Below, in pieces: positions 45,631 through 57,336 of a stretch of 64,000 nucleotides of DNA. The stretch's first letter is position 1; each line of letters begins with the position of its first letter. The DNA is from Anastatus disparis (taxonomy: Eukaryota > Arthropoda > Insecta > Hymenoptera > Eupelmidae). Position numbers and translations under genes: made by a program. A model generated the notes under the pieces. That model did not search any database, was not told the DNA's origin, and saw only the letters and a program-made list of their open reading frames with translations. The DNA lies in contig JAFFSR010000343.1 of the NCBI GenBank assembly GCA_017163975.1, forward strand, positions 4,720,001-4,784,000, written 5' to 3'.

Positions 45631-46267
45631 GCAGAATTTACTACGTCCACGCCGTTGCTCCTGAGTAGTGCCAAAAGTAAAACCATACCTTTGATATTTC
45701 CTAAGATCAGACGGCCATTAAGTTCAGATTATCTTCAAATAAGGTTCAAGGTCGCTCAGTGTTCATGTGACCTAAGTACATATTTGAACGTAAAATTTTT
45801 CGATCTTTCGCTTGCCGGTATCAAAATAGAGGGTTTGCGTTTTAAAAAAAAAAGTTGACCTTGAAATGACCTTGAAGGTCAAAATATAGGTCACTATCGG
45901 ATTCCTCGTTGAAAGTTACTGAAGGAATGGCCTTGTCCAGTACGATACAGACCTTTCCAGAGGTCAGACGGTCATGTGTTTCAGATGTCCTTCAAATCAG
46001 GTTCAAGGTCGTTCAGGTCATCTAATCTGAGTACATATTTAAACGTAAAATTTTTCACTCTTTCGATTAACGGTATCAGAATAGGGGGTTCGCATTTGAA
46101 AAAAAAGTTAACCTTGAAATGACCTTGAAGGTCATCCTCAAGGTCAAAATAAAGTTCACCATCGGATTCCTCGTTGAAAGTTACCAAAGGAATAACCTTG
46201 ACCTTTGCCAAAAATATCTTGCCTAAAAAAATACAGGATCATTCCGTTACTTTTTTGACACCCTGTA

Positions 46268-46708
46268 TATATATTTATATATGTCCTCGTAGGCCGTATT
46301 CGGATCAGTATGTAAAAAGCATGCTAAATTTGTATTGGCATCGCATATGTCTCAGACGCGCTCCTCGACTCTTTACAAGATTTATATGTCCTCCTGAGAT
46401 ATATTGAGACTCAATATGTCTCAGAAGAAATCAATATGGCATCACCGATCCTACTATGTTTCGTTCAATATGTCAAAGAGCAATCATATTGAACGTAGGT
46501 TAGTGAAAAAAATGACTCGCGTTTCGACAGCAGCTATACTCATTACAAAATGTTAATTTAAGAAACAAAAGAAAAAATCAATAGAACGAAAATTCAATTT
46601 TAAACGTATTGAAAAAAATATTAATATTTTCTACTAATAAGTTATAGTTCCTCATACAGCCTACTTCGGATATAAAATCATCTTTATCTTTTGGCCGTTT
46701 ATTGAGAA
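46268..46708. other. Non-coding stretch
   Basis: An imperfect direct and inverted scatter of ATATGTCTCAGA/TCAATATG lies at 46340-46500. No gene. Confidence 0.3.
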
Positions 46709-46824
46709 GGAATCTAAATCTCGAACAATGTTTGCCGGTCGAGCAGAAATGTACCTTGGGCGCGCTTCGCGCACTCTCGACAATTGCAGCTCAAGCGACA
46801 AACATTGTTCGAGATTCAGATTCC
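46709..46824. mobile_element. Short foldback MITE (116 bp)
   Basis: GGAATCTAAATCTCGAACAATG and its reverse complement (one mismatch) enclose a GC-rich loop with GGGCGCGCTTCGCGC, itself a hairpin. Confidence 0.65.
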
Positions 46825-49430
46825 ACCTAAATAAACTTGAGAGTTGGAACTACATTATGAGAAAAAATGAATATTAATAAAGATATCTACAATAAAAAAA
46901 TTACCTCCATATTTCAGACAGAAGAAAGAGACCCTCTTTTCTATGCCCATACATGACAAGTTTCTTTACAATAAGGAATTTTCCAAGATTCTTCGTGGCA
47001 CAAAGGGCATAAGGATTTAATAATCACTGACTTCTCTCCAGGTTCAGAACAGTCTGATTCCAACTCAAATTCTGATATATGATCATTCAAGCAATTACCG
47101 CTTGTACTTCGTTGAGGAAAAAGGTCCTAGACTAAATCCTAATGGTACATTACGCAACCAGTGCGCAAAACAGGTGATTCACGCACGAATCGAGTTTTTC
47201 GCCCAAGCGAAGCGAGGGCGAAAAAAAGATGAGTGTGTGGATCACCTGTACCGCGCACGTGCTGCGTATACTATTTTTTAATACATCGTGAGCGAAACAC
47301 GATTATTTTTGCGATTACTTACCGAGCGGAGCGAGACGAGTCAATTTGTCATCCGAGCGTAGCGAGGGTGATAATCAGACAAGTAAATAATAAAAAATAA
47401 ATGATAAATCATAAATATTTACAACTGCATCATTAATACAATAAATATTTTTATGTTTGCAAATAAAAACTTTTATTTACATTTATTTATTAGAGATGAT
47501 TTCTGATTTATAATAAATTTGAAAGAGCAAATTAAAACGCTCATTATTTAAAAGATTTTCTTTAATTAATTGTTGACTAGCTAAAGTTATTAGTTGTTCA
47601 TTAGAACAGTTTCTGAAATTATCTGTCAAAAAAGTTGAATTTTTTTTCAAGAAAATCCTCAAAAAAAAATTAAACGTTCATACTTGAAAAATTTAATTTT
47701 TTTTTTAATTCTATGATATATGTTATATAGTAAAAGTGACATATATGTTATATATATTTTACTCTTATATCTGATATATGTTATATTTTAAAAGTGACTA
47801 AATGTTTTACATCAATTCTACCTGTGAAAAACATTATGAGTAAATATTCACTATCTAAATCAACTTTATAATTGATAAAATTAAAATCTTTTTGAAAAAT
47901 ATCATTTAACCACTCTTTTACATATGAAACAATTCCCTTTTTTTATTTTTGGTAATAAAAAATGTTGTTTCGAATTTACTGTCAAAATAACCTTATATGA
48001 CATAAATATCGAGGCTAAGTCCGCAAAACAATTGTGAATCTTGTTGTCTAAAAAAAAGCATCATGGCGTACATGTTTGGCACATTATGAAAAAATATTAG
48101 GTTTCGCACACGCAAAACAAGCATGAGAAACCGTGTTTCGCACACGGAGTGTTAAAAAAACATTATTTGCATAATTGATAATAATAAATGTGTTATTTTA
48201 TGAGTTGAAAAAAATTAATTTATTTCAATGAAAAATATTTTAACATTTCTTGACTTACCTCATCTAGATCATTTTCTTAGCTAACCATTTTATAGTTGTT
48301 GGTTAAGGCCAGATTTCCTTATCACTTTACCGAAAATCTGAATTTTTTTTAATTTTTCAATTACTTATTATATAGAGTGTATTTTGAAAACCGTTTGATT
48401 GAAAATAATTTTAAAAAAAAGTTATGACATAATAATGATAAGAATATCTTAAGCATCAAATCTTTAAACGCTTCTACTGAAAAATCTTTTCTTTTTTACC
48501 TTATGATCAAGATTATTCGAAAACTCAGTTGATCGACTTAATCCTTTATTTATTTTAAAGTGGATTTGATTTATTGGATCCTGAACTAGGATCAAGATAA
48601 TATGTTTTTTTTTTCTTTAACATAACTTTAAAAAGCAAAAAACAGTGAAAAGTCGATAATAAAAATTCAAATGATTGCCATTGAAACAAAGAAAAAACAA
48701 TTTAACCTTACTTTAACATTTTTCGTTTCATGCTATACTAGAAAACTAAAGAAAATTTTGTATTTTTTCATAAAATAAAATCTTTAGCTCATTCTCAAAT
48801 CTATGGGGCTTAAGTCTTATTTTTGCATAAAAATACTTGCATAAAATTTATTTATAAAATAACTTCAAGTCATTTGAAAGAAAAATTGTTTTTCTAAAAT
48901 AATAAATTTTGTTTATTTATCTGTAAGATGCATTTGTTATAATGATTATTAATATCATCATAAACCCAGAACAGGGTTGAAAGCAAGTGCAAAAATTTAT
49001 TTTTCAAATTCGAGGATGAACCTACAAATTCAGTGACTAATATGAAAAACAAATTGTTAATAATTAATGTTTAATAAATTTATAATGACGATGATAATAT
49101 TTATGCGATTATCTATTATTTCGATTTTCATAATTTAGGCTTAAAATTCGTCATTGTTGGATAAATAAGCACTGGAATATTTAATTTTTATATTTTTTGT
49201 TATAGGTTATAATATAAGTTTCCTGTAACCCAGTTACCAATGGCAATTAACTGTTTCACGGATTTTGGAAGAATTTTCATTATTTGACAAGTAAGAGAGC
49301 AAGTTTTCTCAGTTAAAGCTCAATAGAAAAGGATAGAAAAATTATCTGATTGAGATTCTACATTATTAAGAAAAAGAATTGGAACGAAAATCTAAAACAA
49401 TTTTTATAGATTTTCCATTATTTTTCCAAC
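46825..49430. other. AT-rich non-coding stretch with AGCGAAGCGAG-type motifs
   Basis: No gene. Three related GC-rich motifs occur at about 47194 (AAGCGAAGCGAGGGCG), 47318 (CGAGCGGAGCGAG) and 47352 (CGAGCGTAGCGAGG), and a fourth at 52915. 'cgcacacg' motifs at 48100-48145 and GTGCGCAAAACAGGTGA near 47160 may mark the edges of one decayed element. Confidence 0.4.
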
Positions 49431-49445
49431 TTGGAACTCACAATA

Positions 49446-49625
49446 ATGAATGTCCTAATAGTAATTTTGATAGTGATTTCTTTGACAGTCTCATTAAAAG
49501 CAGAACTACAAGCTCGACAGCGGCCAAAGCCAATATACTCTAATCAGTTTGCAGTTCATGTACCAGCTGGAGCTGAGGTTGCAAGCAATATTGCTGAAAA
49601 ATACGGTTTCTTTAATCACGGACAG
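49446..49625 (+). CDS. First exon resembling furin-type proprotein convertase prodomain
   Basis: The ATG at 49446 gives a hydrophobic signal-peptide-like N-terminus (MNVLIVILIVISLTVSL), then YSNQFAVHVPAGAEVAS and AEKYGFFNHGQ. This is the start of the S8 prodomain of furin-like convertases, where a strand ending in a V-x-(I/V) run, a G-A/G-x-E-x-A helix and HGF/YGF-N-x-G-Q are conserved. The frame meets CAG|GTAAAA at 49625/49626, a good splice donor at the position where furin genes commonly have an intron. No later convertase exon (catalytic D/H/S, RxxR site) is seen downstream in this window. It may be the 5' exon of a gene with a very long intron, or an orphaned duplicate. An in-frame TTG upstream is not used. 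Confidence 0.5.
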
Positions 49626-50415
49626 GTAAAAATAATTATTAGTTTATTTAATTGATTTGTAAATAATATATTATTTATTTATCATAAATAGAATTGAAAG
49701 TTTAAATCTTAAACCAAATATTAATAAAATTTACTCAACACTTGAACTAATTTTTAAACTACAATCAATGGCAGTACTCAAGAAGTTGTTTAATGCTTGT
49801 AAAGTTCTCTCCTTGTGGTGAAATTGAAGTCTAAGTTTCTTTACTACTCGTGTACCAGGGATTTACCCTCACAACGCCATGCGTGAGGAGCTTGCCGAAC
49901 ACGAGAGCAGCCTAATTAGAGCAAAACTGTTGACTACAATGTCAACAGTCGAACGCAATGCCGAAAAGTTCATTGCAGAGCACGTTTACTCTAATGTAAT
50001 GATCTAACGTTAGTAATTTTTGAATGTTAGTTTCAAATAAATAATGATATAAAATATAATGTAGAATTAGGTGTTTATTTAGGATAACAATCATTTTACA
50101 AGTAAGGATGAGACTCTAGAAATAGGAAGGAGAGAGGTCAGTTCATCGGCCACGTCGCCTTCTGGATTACCCATAGGGCGACGTGCTGTTCCCTGCCTAG
50201 AAGGCTATATCAAGTGAGGTTCGAGCTTGGGAGCAGAAAAGCACCCAAGTCCTGCTCGCGATTGAGAACGAAAATAAATCTGCTGTTTTTTCTTCCTTTC
50301 GGTCTATTTATACTCTTTTTCGCTTACAAACATCGACGCCCAGGACAAAGAGTAACACTGATCAAAACGTCTGACAAAAACTAACATGGTTCAAAACGTC
50401 TGGCGAATATTAACG
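49626..50415. other. Putative intron/intergenic stretch with a small open frame
   Basis: A 42-codon frame at 49879-50007 (MREELAEHESSLIRAKLL start, EHVYSNVMI end) follows an AG at 49857-49858. Its phase does not fit the exon at 49446-49625, so I do not join them. CGACGTGCTG/CGGCCACGTCG-rich sequence and AATAAATC follow at 50150-50280. No recognised product. Confidence 0.3.
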
Positions 50416-50930
50416 CTATTCGCACCATTTAACGAAGAGTAACACGACTCGCATAAAGCGCTGGCTCCGAGTAGTGTTACTTTTCATCAGCGGTCGGTGA
50501 GGAATGTTAATCTTCGCCAGCGCTTGAAAACTGGCTTTTTTCTTTGCTAAGGGATTACAAATGATGTTACTTTTCGTCCGGGGCATCGACATATCCTCGC
50601 ACGAAAAAAAGTATGCAGGCTCATAGACACTGCAATCTAAGATAGGCATCGTTAGGTGGCGTTCATGCAGCGTCTTACTAGGTTCTGCATCTTTGTAGTT
50701 ACTGCTTTGAAACACTCGCACCCCCTTTTTGCGGTGCATGCATGGTTTCGCGCGCAAAGCATCGAAAGAACATGCATGCACACCATCTAACGATGCTAAT
50801 AGCACAGTGCACAACGCGTTTAGATGGCAATGTCTACGGGCCTGCATACTTTTTTCCGTGCGCATTAGCATGTGCACTTGCCATTGTAATAACTCGCACA
50901 ACGATCGCTTTACTAACGCTACAGTAGCTA
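50416..50930. repeat. Imperfect inverted repeat with a fortuitous 161-codon frame
   Basis: CGCACGAAAAAAAGTATGCAGG (about 50598) pairs with CCTGCATACTTTTTTCCGTGCG (about 50840), and GCATCGTTAGGTGG with CCATCTAACGATGC. Arms of about 120 bases surround a centre near 50730. The long minus-strand frame spans both arms and has no family signature. Confidence 0.6.
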
Positions 50931-50974
50931 CTTGCTTATATATATCTTCCTATATTATATAGTTATATCAGAAA

Positions 50975-51175
50975 TTAACCCTCGGACCCCCCCCCCCCCT
51001 ACACCCCCACCCCTCTATAGCCCCTCCACAGCCACCCACAAAATAACGTAAAATTGTTTAAAATATTACAATATTTTTTACTGTTGCTTTTGGTCTAAGT
51101 ACCCCACACCCCTCCACAGCCCCCCCACGGCAACCCCACAGCACCCCCACGACCCCTCCACTGCCCCCCCTATAT
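50975..51175. repeat. C-rich low-complexity tract
   Basis: ACCCCCCCCCCCCCC followed by CCCCTCCACAGCC-like imperfect repeats on both sides of an AT-rich gap (51040-51100). Confidence 0.85.
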
Positions 51176-51179
51176 TATA

Positions 51180-52551
51180 ATAATGTATTTATTAAATATT
51201 AATAAATTAATAATATATTTGATGTAAAATTAATTCCAAAAATAAATATAAAAAAGGAATCATAACAAAATAATTTTATAAATCTAAAGACTTGAAACTA
51301 AACATAATAATATCTAATTTATAGTATTAAAATTAATTAATGCTAGAACTAATACAAAAATTTTATTTTTAAAATATTCATTTTCTTTAATTTTAAATGA
51401 TTATAAAAAACAATTTTTTAAATTATTTAAAATAATATAAAAAATTAAATTTTAATATATATTTTTTATATTTTAAATAAAACATAAATTATAAAACAAA
51501 ATCTAAACAAATAACAAAATGGAATGGAATGCGATTGAAGGTAGATATGTTATAATTGATAATGTAAATGATCAAGAAATGATGGATAATTTGAATAATA
51601 ACATTGAAGATTATGTAAATTATGAGGAAGAGTATGAATATTACTTGGAAAATCTTGCTGATAATAATAGTTCACATAATACTGAAATATCTGTTTTAAA
51701 TAATATAATAAATTCATATATTGGTAAAGATAATGAAAAAGTAGAATTTCATAATTGGAAACAAGTACCAGAATATTATAAATATTACACTAATAAAATT
51801 ATAGAATATAAAATAACATTACATGAACAAATAAATGAATTTTATCTGAGTCAAAATTACGAAACATATTCAAGATATTTATTGAACATTGCCCATATTG
51901 AAAAAAAATATTATGATATAATATTTTTTTAAATTTGTTAATTATTTAAATTATAAATTTAATATTTTTATAAAATGTTTAATATTTTATTAAGATTAAA
52001 TTTTATGAAAAAAATTTTTATATATTTCTAAAATGTAAAATTAAGTAAAAAGATATCAAACAGGAATTTTAACAAAATAATCCTTTAAATCTTAAATATC
52101 TTAAATATACATTTAGATATATCAATTATGTTGAATGGATATAATAAAATAATTAAAAATTATTTTTTTTAATATTTAATGTAATATTTACATAAAATAT
52201 TAAACATTATATAAAACTATAGATAATAATAATCGAAAAATTTTGATATATTTATAAAATGTAAAATTAAGAAAAAAGATATCAAACAGGAATTATAACA
52301 AAATAATCCTCTAAATCTTAAAAATCTTAAGTATACATTTAAATATATCAAATAATACTATTAATAAATTTTACTAGAAAATTTATGATTTAAAAATATT
52401 TCATTTGAAATTTTCTTTTTCATTCATATTCATTATATGTTGAAAATTAATAATAATAATAATATAAATTAAGAAAAAGTGAAAATATTTATAAATTCAT
52501 TCTATATATATATAGTTTTTTAATATGAAATAATTTTATATATAAATATAT

Positions 52552-52591
<40 letters not shown>

Positions 52592-52900
52592 TTAATATTA
52601 AAAAAATTTTAATTCAATTCACAATGATAAAAATCTAAAAGATTTCAAATGTAAGGTGGTATAAAAACCAGCTTAATCTATATGTTATGAATAATAATTA
52701 AAATTTATTAATAATTTTTTTCAGATATTTTACATAAATAATTAATATGATGTATTTTTTCTATGTTGCTATGTTAATAATAAAAATTTAATAAAAAATG
52801 TACAATTATATAATATTATGTATAATATAAAAATATATTATAATAAAAAATTTTTTATATAAAACAATGCATATATTACATTTTATATTGATATGATACC
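51180..52900. other. Extremely AT-rich island with dispersed direct repeats
   Basis: A/T content is visibly above that of the surroundings. A block of about 60 bases (GATATCAAACAGGAATT, then AACAAAATAATCC and AAATCTTAAATATC) recurs at about 52050 and 52275, and in a shorter form near 51255. One ORF is carried (next entry). The sharp shift at both edges suggests a separate origin. Confidence 0.5.
51519..51932 (+). CDS. Unrecognised 137-aa acidic, asparagine/tyrosine-rich protein
   Basis: The ATG in AACAAAATGGAA opens MEWNAIEGRYVIIDN and runs to a TAA. No domain is recognised. The first half is acidic (NYEEEYEYYLENLADN). The second is helical with IINSYIGKDNEKVEF, then EYKITLHEQINEFYL and a C-terminal AHIEKKYYDIIFF. 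No signal peptide is seen. In sequence this AT-rich, a 137-codon frame is unlikely by chance because stops are AT-rich. The asparagine, isoleucine and tyrosine bias follows the base composition, as in genes of AT-rich insect DNA viruses. That resemblance is of composition only. Confidence 0.5.
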   Translation: MEWNAIEGRYVIIDNVNDQEMMDNLNNNIEDYVNYEEEYEYYLENLADNNSSHNTEISVLNNIINSYIGKDNEKVEFHNWKQVPEYYKYYTNKIIEYKITLHEQINEFYLSQNYETYSRYLLNIAHIEKKYYDIIFF

Positions 52901-52904
52901 TATA

Positions 52905-53340
52905 ATGGGGGTTGGCGAGCGGAGCGAGGAGGGGGGTACCCATCCTAGTATATATATATACATATATATAGGGGCGCGGTAATAAGTCGCGTCCACCATT
53001 ACATTACGATGGGAATGTAAGAAGTTGGTACAAGTGTGGATCTCGTATTTCCGGCGTTTCGTCTCAGGTCCGACTACAGGAATTCATTAGTGAGGCTATG
53101 TAGTCGGACCCTGCCTTGGACGCCTTGAGACAGAAGGAAGTTTGTCTCTCTTATATACAAACTAAGGCCTCCTTCCTGCGCTTACGAGAACACGGGCTTT
53201 CGGGTTCCGCCCAACAACTAGTCACATTACTTGGTTGGCCTTCTCCCGTCATTAACCCGAGGATAGTAAATCGCATAGCTGACAAGCAAAGGCCTCACAT
53301 CTATTTATATATATATATATCTATTTATATTGCTATAGAC
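52905..53340. other. GC-richer non-coding block of unknown origin
   Basis: It starts with GGCGAGCGGAGCGAGGAGGG (as the motif at 47318) and continues with a GTCCGACTACA/TAGTCGGACC inverted pair (about 53069 and 53101). A 76-codon frame at 53116 has no family signature. A retroelement end is possible. Confidence 0.35.
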
Positions 53341-53439
53341 TTTTGAGAATTGCGTCGTTGCCAAATCTAAAAATAACCGCTTCGATAGTACCGTCCTTGT
53401 TTTAGTATCTCGCACACTCCACGGAACTTTGAGGATTTC

Positions 53440-53530
53440 GAAATTTAACATGCGATTCCCTATGTACGGCAACACTGTTTCGAAATTTAACATGCGATTC
53501 CCTTTGTATGGCAACACTGTTGACTCCTAA
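53440..53530. repeat. Tandem duplication of ~47 bp
   Basis: CGAAATTTAACATGCGATTCCC followed by GGCAACACTG occurs twice in tandem (quoted in part: AACATGCGATTCCC). Confidence 0.8.
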
Positions 53531-53834
53531 AAAGTCTGGTTCCAAAAAAAAAAAATATATATATATATATCGCCTATTCTCTGTCAAATCGAAAGACGAA
53601 AATTTTTTTTTTGTTAAAAATTGGTAAAATGGTTCTTTTTGATATTATGAACCACTCAGAATTTTTTTAGATTCCTTTAGTACATATTTTTAGAGCTGCA
53701 AAGCTTTAAAGTTAGGCAAAAACCATATTTTTGACTAATTTTAAGCTTAAATTACTTAGTTGAGTTGCGTTTTAGGAATTTATTACGTGATTATCTCTCG
53801 TGATTATCTCTCTCTCTCTCTCTCTCTCACTCTG

Positions 53835-54545
53835 GTCACTCTGTACCGACGTGTCTATCAGTTTCGCTATTCTAAATTTAATTACCGGTCTTTTAAATTT
53901 TTCTACAAAAAAAAAACCTTTTTTTGACTCACTATTGAAATTATTTAACCTTTACAGTCAACGAAACTGTTAGACACGTGGTCGATTCCTCACACTCCCG
54001 CACTCTCGAAAATTTACGGTATAATTTTTCAACAACATTTTAAATATGCTCTCACGATTTCTAATAAATTTTTATAATTAAGATGTTAATTTAATTTACT
54101 AGTAAACGCAAGCTAGTTTTCGAAAGAATTTATATGAACAAATAGCCGCCAAGGCCTGCGTCATGAAATTCGTTCCTTTATATATATATATATATATATA
54201 TACGCACCACTGTGTCCACCATTTTCAATTATAAATTGTTGTTCACCGGTCACTTAAAACTTTTATAAAGAAATCTTTATTAAGATAATCTAATGATTTA
54301 CTCGGTCAACGAAATCGTTGGACACGTGGCCACAGTTTCTCTCTCTTTCGGAAATCACAATGAGAAAAAAACGAACTTTTCAGTAAACTCTTACGATACG
54401 CTCTGATTCTACTTTTTCTATTGATTACAATTAAATTTATGCACAAAAAAACTTCTCTATTTCACTATCTAACAGTGTCACAATCACTTTAATTTTTGTT
54501 TAACGCGTCCGCACTGAATTTACATATTAATCGGCGAGAGCTGTT
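53835..54545. repeat. Two diverged ~350-bp direct repeats
   Basis: TCAACGAAACTGTTAGACACG at about 53958 corresponds to TCAACGAAATCGTTGGACACG at about 54306, with matching ACCGGTC-TTTAAA blocks before and ACTCT-CGA blocks after. (TC)n and (TA)n tracts lie between. They may be LTR remnants, but no TG...CA ends are fixed. Confidence 0.5.
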
Positions 54546-55986
54546 AGTTAACAAAAATAAATCTTTATTAATTGTACTACAGTCCACTTACCGTTGTAGA
54601 AGTCGTTAACGAGACGAAGGGAAGCTGGTCGACGATATCGACAATGGCGGTTAAACTGGCTCGCTTTTCCTCTCTCTCTTCTCTGTACAAGGCAACTGGT
54701 TGGCGCCGGCTGCGGGAATGAAATACCCAAGTCGATAATCCTCCTCGGAAAAGTCCTCTGTTCGCTCTCAGCTTCATAGCAACCTCAGCAATCTCAATTC
54801 AAAAATCCTCTTTGGTAAAATCTCAGGGAATTTTTCTTAACGGACTTGAAAAAAAACTCTTCACTATGGATCACGAGTAAGAAGCTCCGCAGTGGCACGA
54901 GGACAGCAATCGAATGAATTGCACGACGGCCGCTTTCTTCGTCTTAAGTCCTCTTCCTTCTTCTTTACCATCTTTTGTCTTTTTGTATGTTCTCTTTATC
55001 TAATCAATAATTACTTCTCTAATTTATTGCTTTTTCATTGGTTGATCTTGTTTCCGGTCTTCGAACGCATGTCTTCGACTTGTGCGCCACTTTTAATAGG
55101 AGAGATTCAAGCCTCTTTGTGTGCTCTTTTTTCGCTTCCTCTTTTATTACTTTCGTATATATAAATTTTGAGAGAGAGAGTACGTACATGTAGAGGCCAT
55201 GTGTATATATAGATATACGATGTATAGACATGCACATCTACAGCGTACATCTCTTTAAGCGAAGAGAAAGAAGTGGCAATATCCCCTCTTTATGCTTTCC
55301 TTATCTCTTTCTGTTATATCTTGCCTCTCTCTTTGTTCTGTGCGCAAGAAGACAGCGCGTCATCATTTCCAATTTGTTCTTATGATGTACCAATCTTGCT
55401 GTCTCTTTTCTTCTCCCCATCTTCGTTCTTCCTCTCTTTCTACCTCTTCTTCATAGCATATCGACTCCTAGCGCACGCGCGATCGTTGCTATGTATTGGT
55501 AGTAGCCACCGATCCGCTCGCAAGTTATATATATTTCTTATAATTAATTTTCTGACAGCTAATACACATTTACTATTACCGTACTATTCCCAGAAATCAC
55601 ATACTTTTATATCTTAATTTAAATTTAACGCGTTTTGTTTTAGTTTGATTAGTTAGGTTAGGACCAGTGGAAGGAATTAGAATAACTTTTCGGATATAAA
55701 CTACGAACAACACATTCATTAATTCATTATACAGAGAAAATTTTATGTGTAACGGGGGTCAGTATTAAATTAGAGTTCAGGGTTAGAGTTTCATGTCAGG
55801 TTTAGCTCTAGAGGGTATATATCTTTTGAGTTCTGAAACGTGTACCTTCGCATTGCGCTTACCGCTCTCTGTTTCGACTACGTATACTAACGGTGATTTG
55901 ACTTCTAGAATCTTGAACGGTCCGTCGTATTTCGGTGCGAGTTTCGCGGAAAATCAGTTAGCTGCGTTCGAAAGCGGGTGTGAACG
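54546..55986. other. Non-coding stretch, possibly 3' UTR/LTR of the gypsy element
   Basis: No gene. A pyrimidine-rich region (54890-55480), a GAGAGAGAG run at about 55170 and TGGCGCCGGCTGCGGG at about 54701 are visible. I could not find a second copy near 61400-61700, so LTR limits remain unknown. Confidence 0.35.
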
Positions 55987-56919
55987 TCACATGACTATAT
56001 CCCCTACGTTAAACCTAATATCTTTTCTACCTTTATTATACTCTCTTGCTTGTTTTTCCTTCGCTTTTTCGATGTGTTTGATTACTAAATCCCTTAATGC
56101 GTCCAACCTTTTTACTCTATCTGCCCAGTCTTTGGGATTTATTCTGATTATTGGTTTGGTTTGTTCCACTTCTCTTCGTAAGCTTTTTACAGGCATGGGG
56201 TGTCTCCCATAATTCAAAAATGATGGAGAGGTCTTGAGTGTCGACTGCGTCGCTGTGTTCACTGCATGTCTAAATTCGTAAAGATGCTGGTCCCAAGTCC
56301 TATGATCCTCTTTTACAATGGTCGCTATTATGGTCTTCAAGGTCCTATTTGCACGTTCCACTGGATTAGCCTGCGGGTGATATGGCGGTGTCGTGACTCT
56401 AGATACTCCGTATTCTTACAGCACTTGGTCTAGGTGTTTGTTATCGAACTCCTTTCCGTTATCTGTCAACAAGTACTTAGGAGTCTCTTATCTGAATAAT
56501 ATCAGCTCTTCGAAAGCTTTAGCCACTGCTTCTCCATCAGCAGTTCTTAGTGTCTATAACTCGATCCATTTGGTAAAAAGATCTTGAAAGACCAGCAGGT
56601 ATTTATTTTGACTTTTAATAGGAGGAAACCCTATCATATCAGCTGATACTACCAGCCATGGTCTCTCAACGACACGGTTTCTCATTAATTCTTGAGGTCC
56701 AGTTTGCTTGTTATTGTATCACTAACAGTCATCACACTTCTTCACAAATAGAAAGGTGTCATAGTATACTCTTGGCCAATAATACTCTCTGATAACCTTA
56801 TTATAGGTCTTTTCTAGTCCTAGATGCCCTGAGGAAGGATGACAATGTGCATCTTGCAGTATTCTCTCTCGGTGTTCTGCTGGCACTACGAGTCGCCCTT
56901 CTTCTTCTCCATGGGTCAC
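55987..56919 (-). pseudogene. Ty3/gypsy integrase
   Basis: 56919-56722 encodes the zinc-binding region (HREHR-type start, HCHPSSGHLGLEKTYNKVI, WPRVYYDTFLFVKKCDDC). After a broken middle with TDNGKEFDNKHLDQVL near 56410-56470, 56361-55987 encodes VERANRTLKTIIATIV (catalytic Glu in the E-R-x-N-R-T-L-K motif) and the C-terminal YNKGRKDIRFNVGDIV. Stops and a frameshift lie between 56370 and 56720. Confidence 0.85.
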
Positions 56920-56946
56920 TGAGTCGAGTAATGGTTCTTTTCTTAA

Positions 56947-57336
56947 GAGGACGCTGTATCTCTCTATCCTTTTCTAATTGAAAAATGTAAGTTTTTCGAA
57001 AATCTAGTGATTATTGATAGAAATTAAGACTTGTCCGCTACTTGTTTAGTAAAAAGCCATATTTTCTCTGATGAGGACCAATTAATTTTGTTATTTTTTT
57101 TTCAAGTAAAGTTTGACATACTTAAAAAATCCTAAGTTAGGCTAGAGAATACGTTATTTAAGTATGTCAAACTTTACTTGAGAAAAAAGCAGCAAAATTA
57201 ATTGGTCCTCATCAGAGAAAATATTCATTTTTACTAAACAAGTAGCGGACAAGTCTTAATTTCTATCAATAATCACTAGATTTTCCAAAAAATTACATTT
57301 TTCAATTAGAAAAGGATAGAGAGATACAGCGTCCCC
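56947..57336. mobile_element. Foldback MITE (390 bp), TTAA target, family A copy 2
   Basis: The left end GAGGACGCTGTATCTCTC and the right end GAGAGATACAGCGTCCCC are inverted copies with one gap, flanked by TTAA (56943-56946 and 57337-57340). Arms are about 180 bases with a TAGGCTAGAGAATACG loop. It lies between the integrase and RNase H of the gypsy element. Confidence 0.88.

Larger units (their letters stand above)
43276..46265. mobile_element. Mariner-family transposon, 3.0 kb, complete but dead
   Basis: CAGGGTGTCAAAAAAGTAAC and its reverse complement are flanked by TA (43274-43275 and 46266-46267). About 600 bases inside each end consist of tandem units (~265-285 bp; landmark AAGGCCATTCCTTCAGTAAC or its complement) in inverted orientation, unusually long for mariner. 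The transposase lies centrally. Confidence 0.9.

Noticed and set aside
49879..50007. Second exon of the furin-like gene
   Set aside because: The acceptor at 49858 gives the wrong phase for this frame after the donor at 49625, and the residues do not match the convertase family.
50416..50901. 161-codon minus-strand ORF with many cysteines and methionines
   Set aside because: It spans both arms of an inverted repeat and matches no family I know.
52980..53020. Possible tRNA-like start (GGGGCGCGGTAATAAGTCGCG)
   Set aside because: No cloverleaf with anticodon and T-arm could be traced.
54541..55560. Candidate 3' LTR of the gypsy element (TGTTAG...TACA)
   Set aside because: No matching second copy at the other end of the element and no target duplication.
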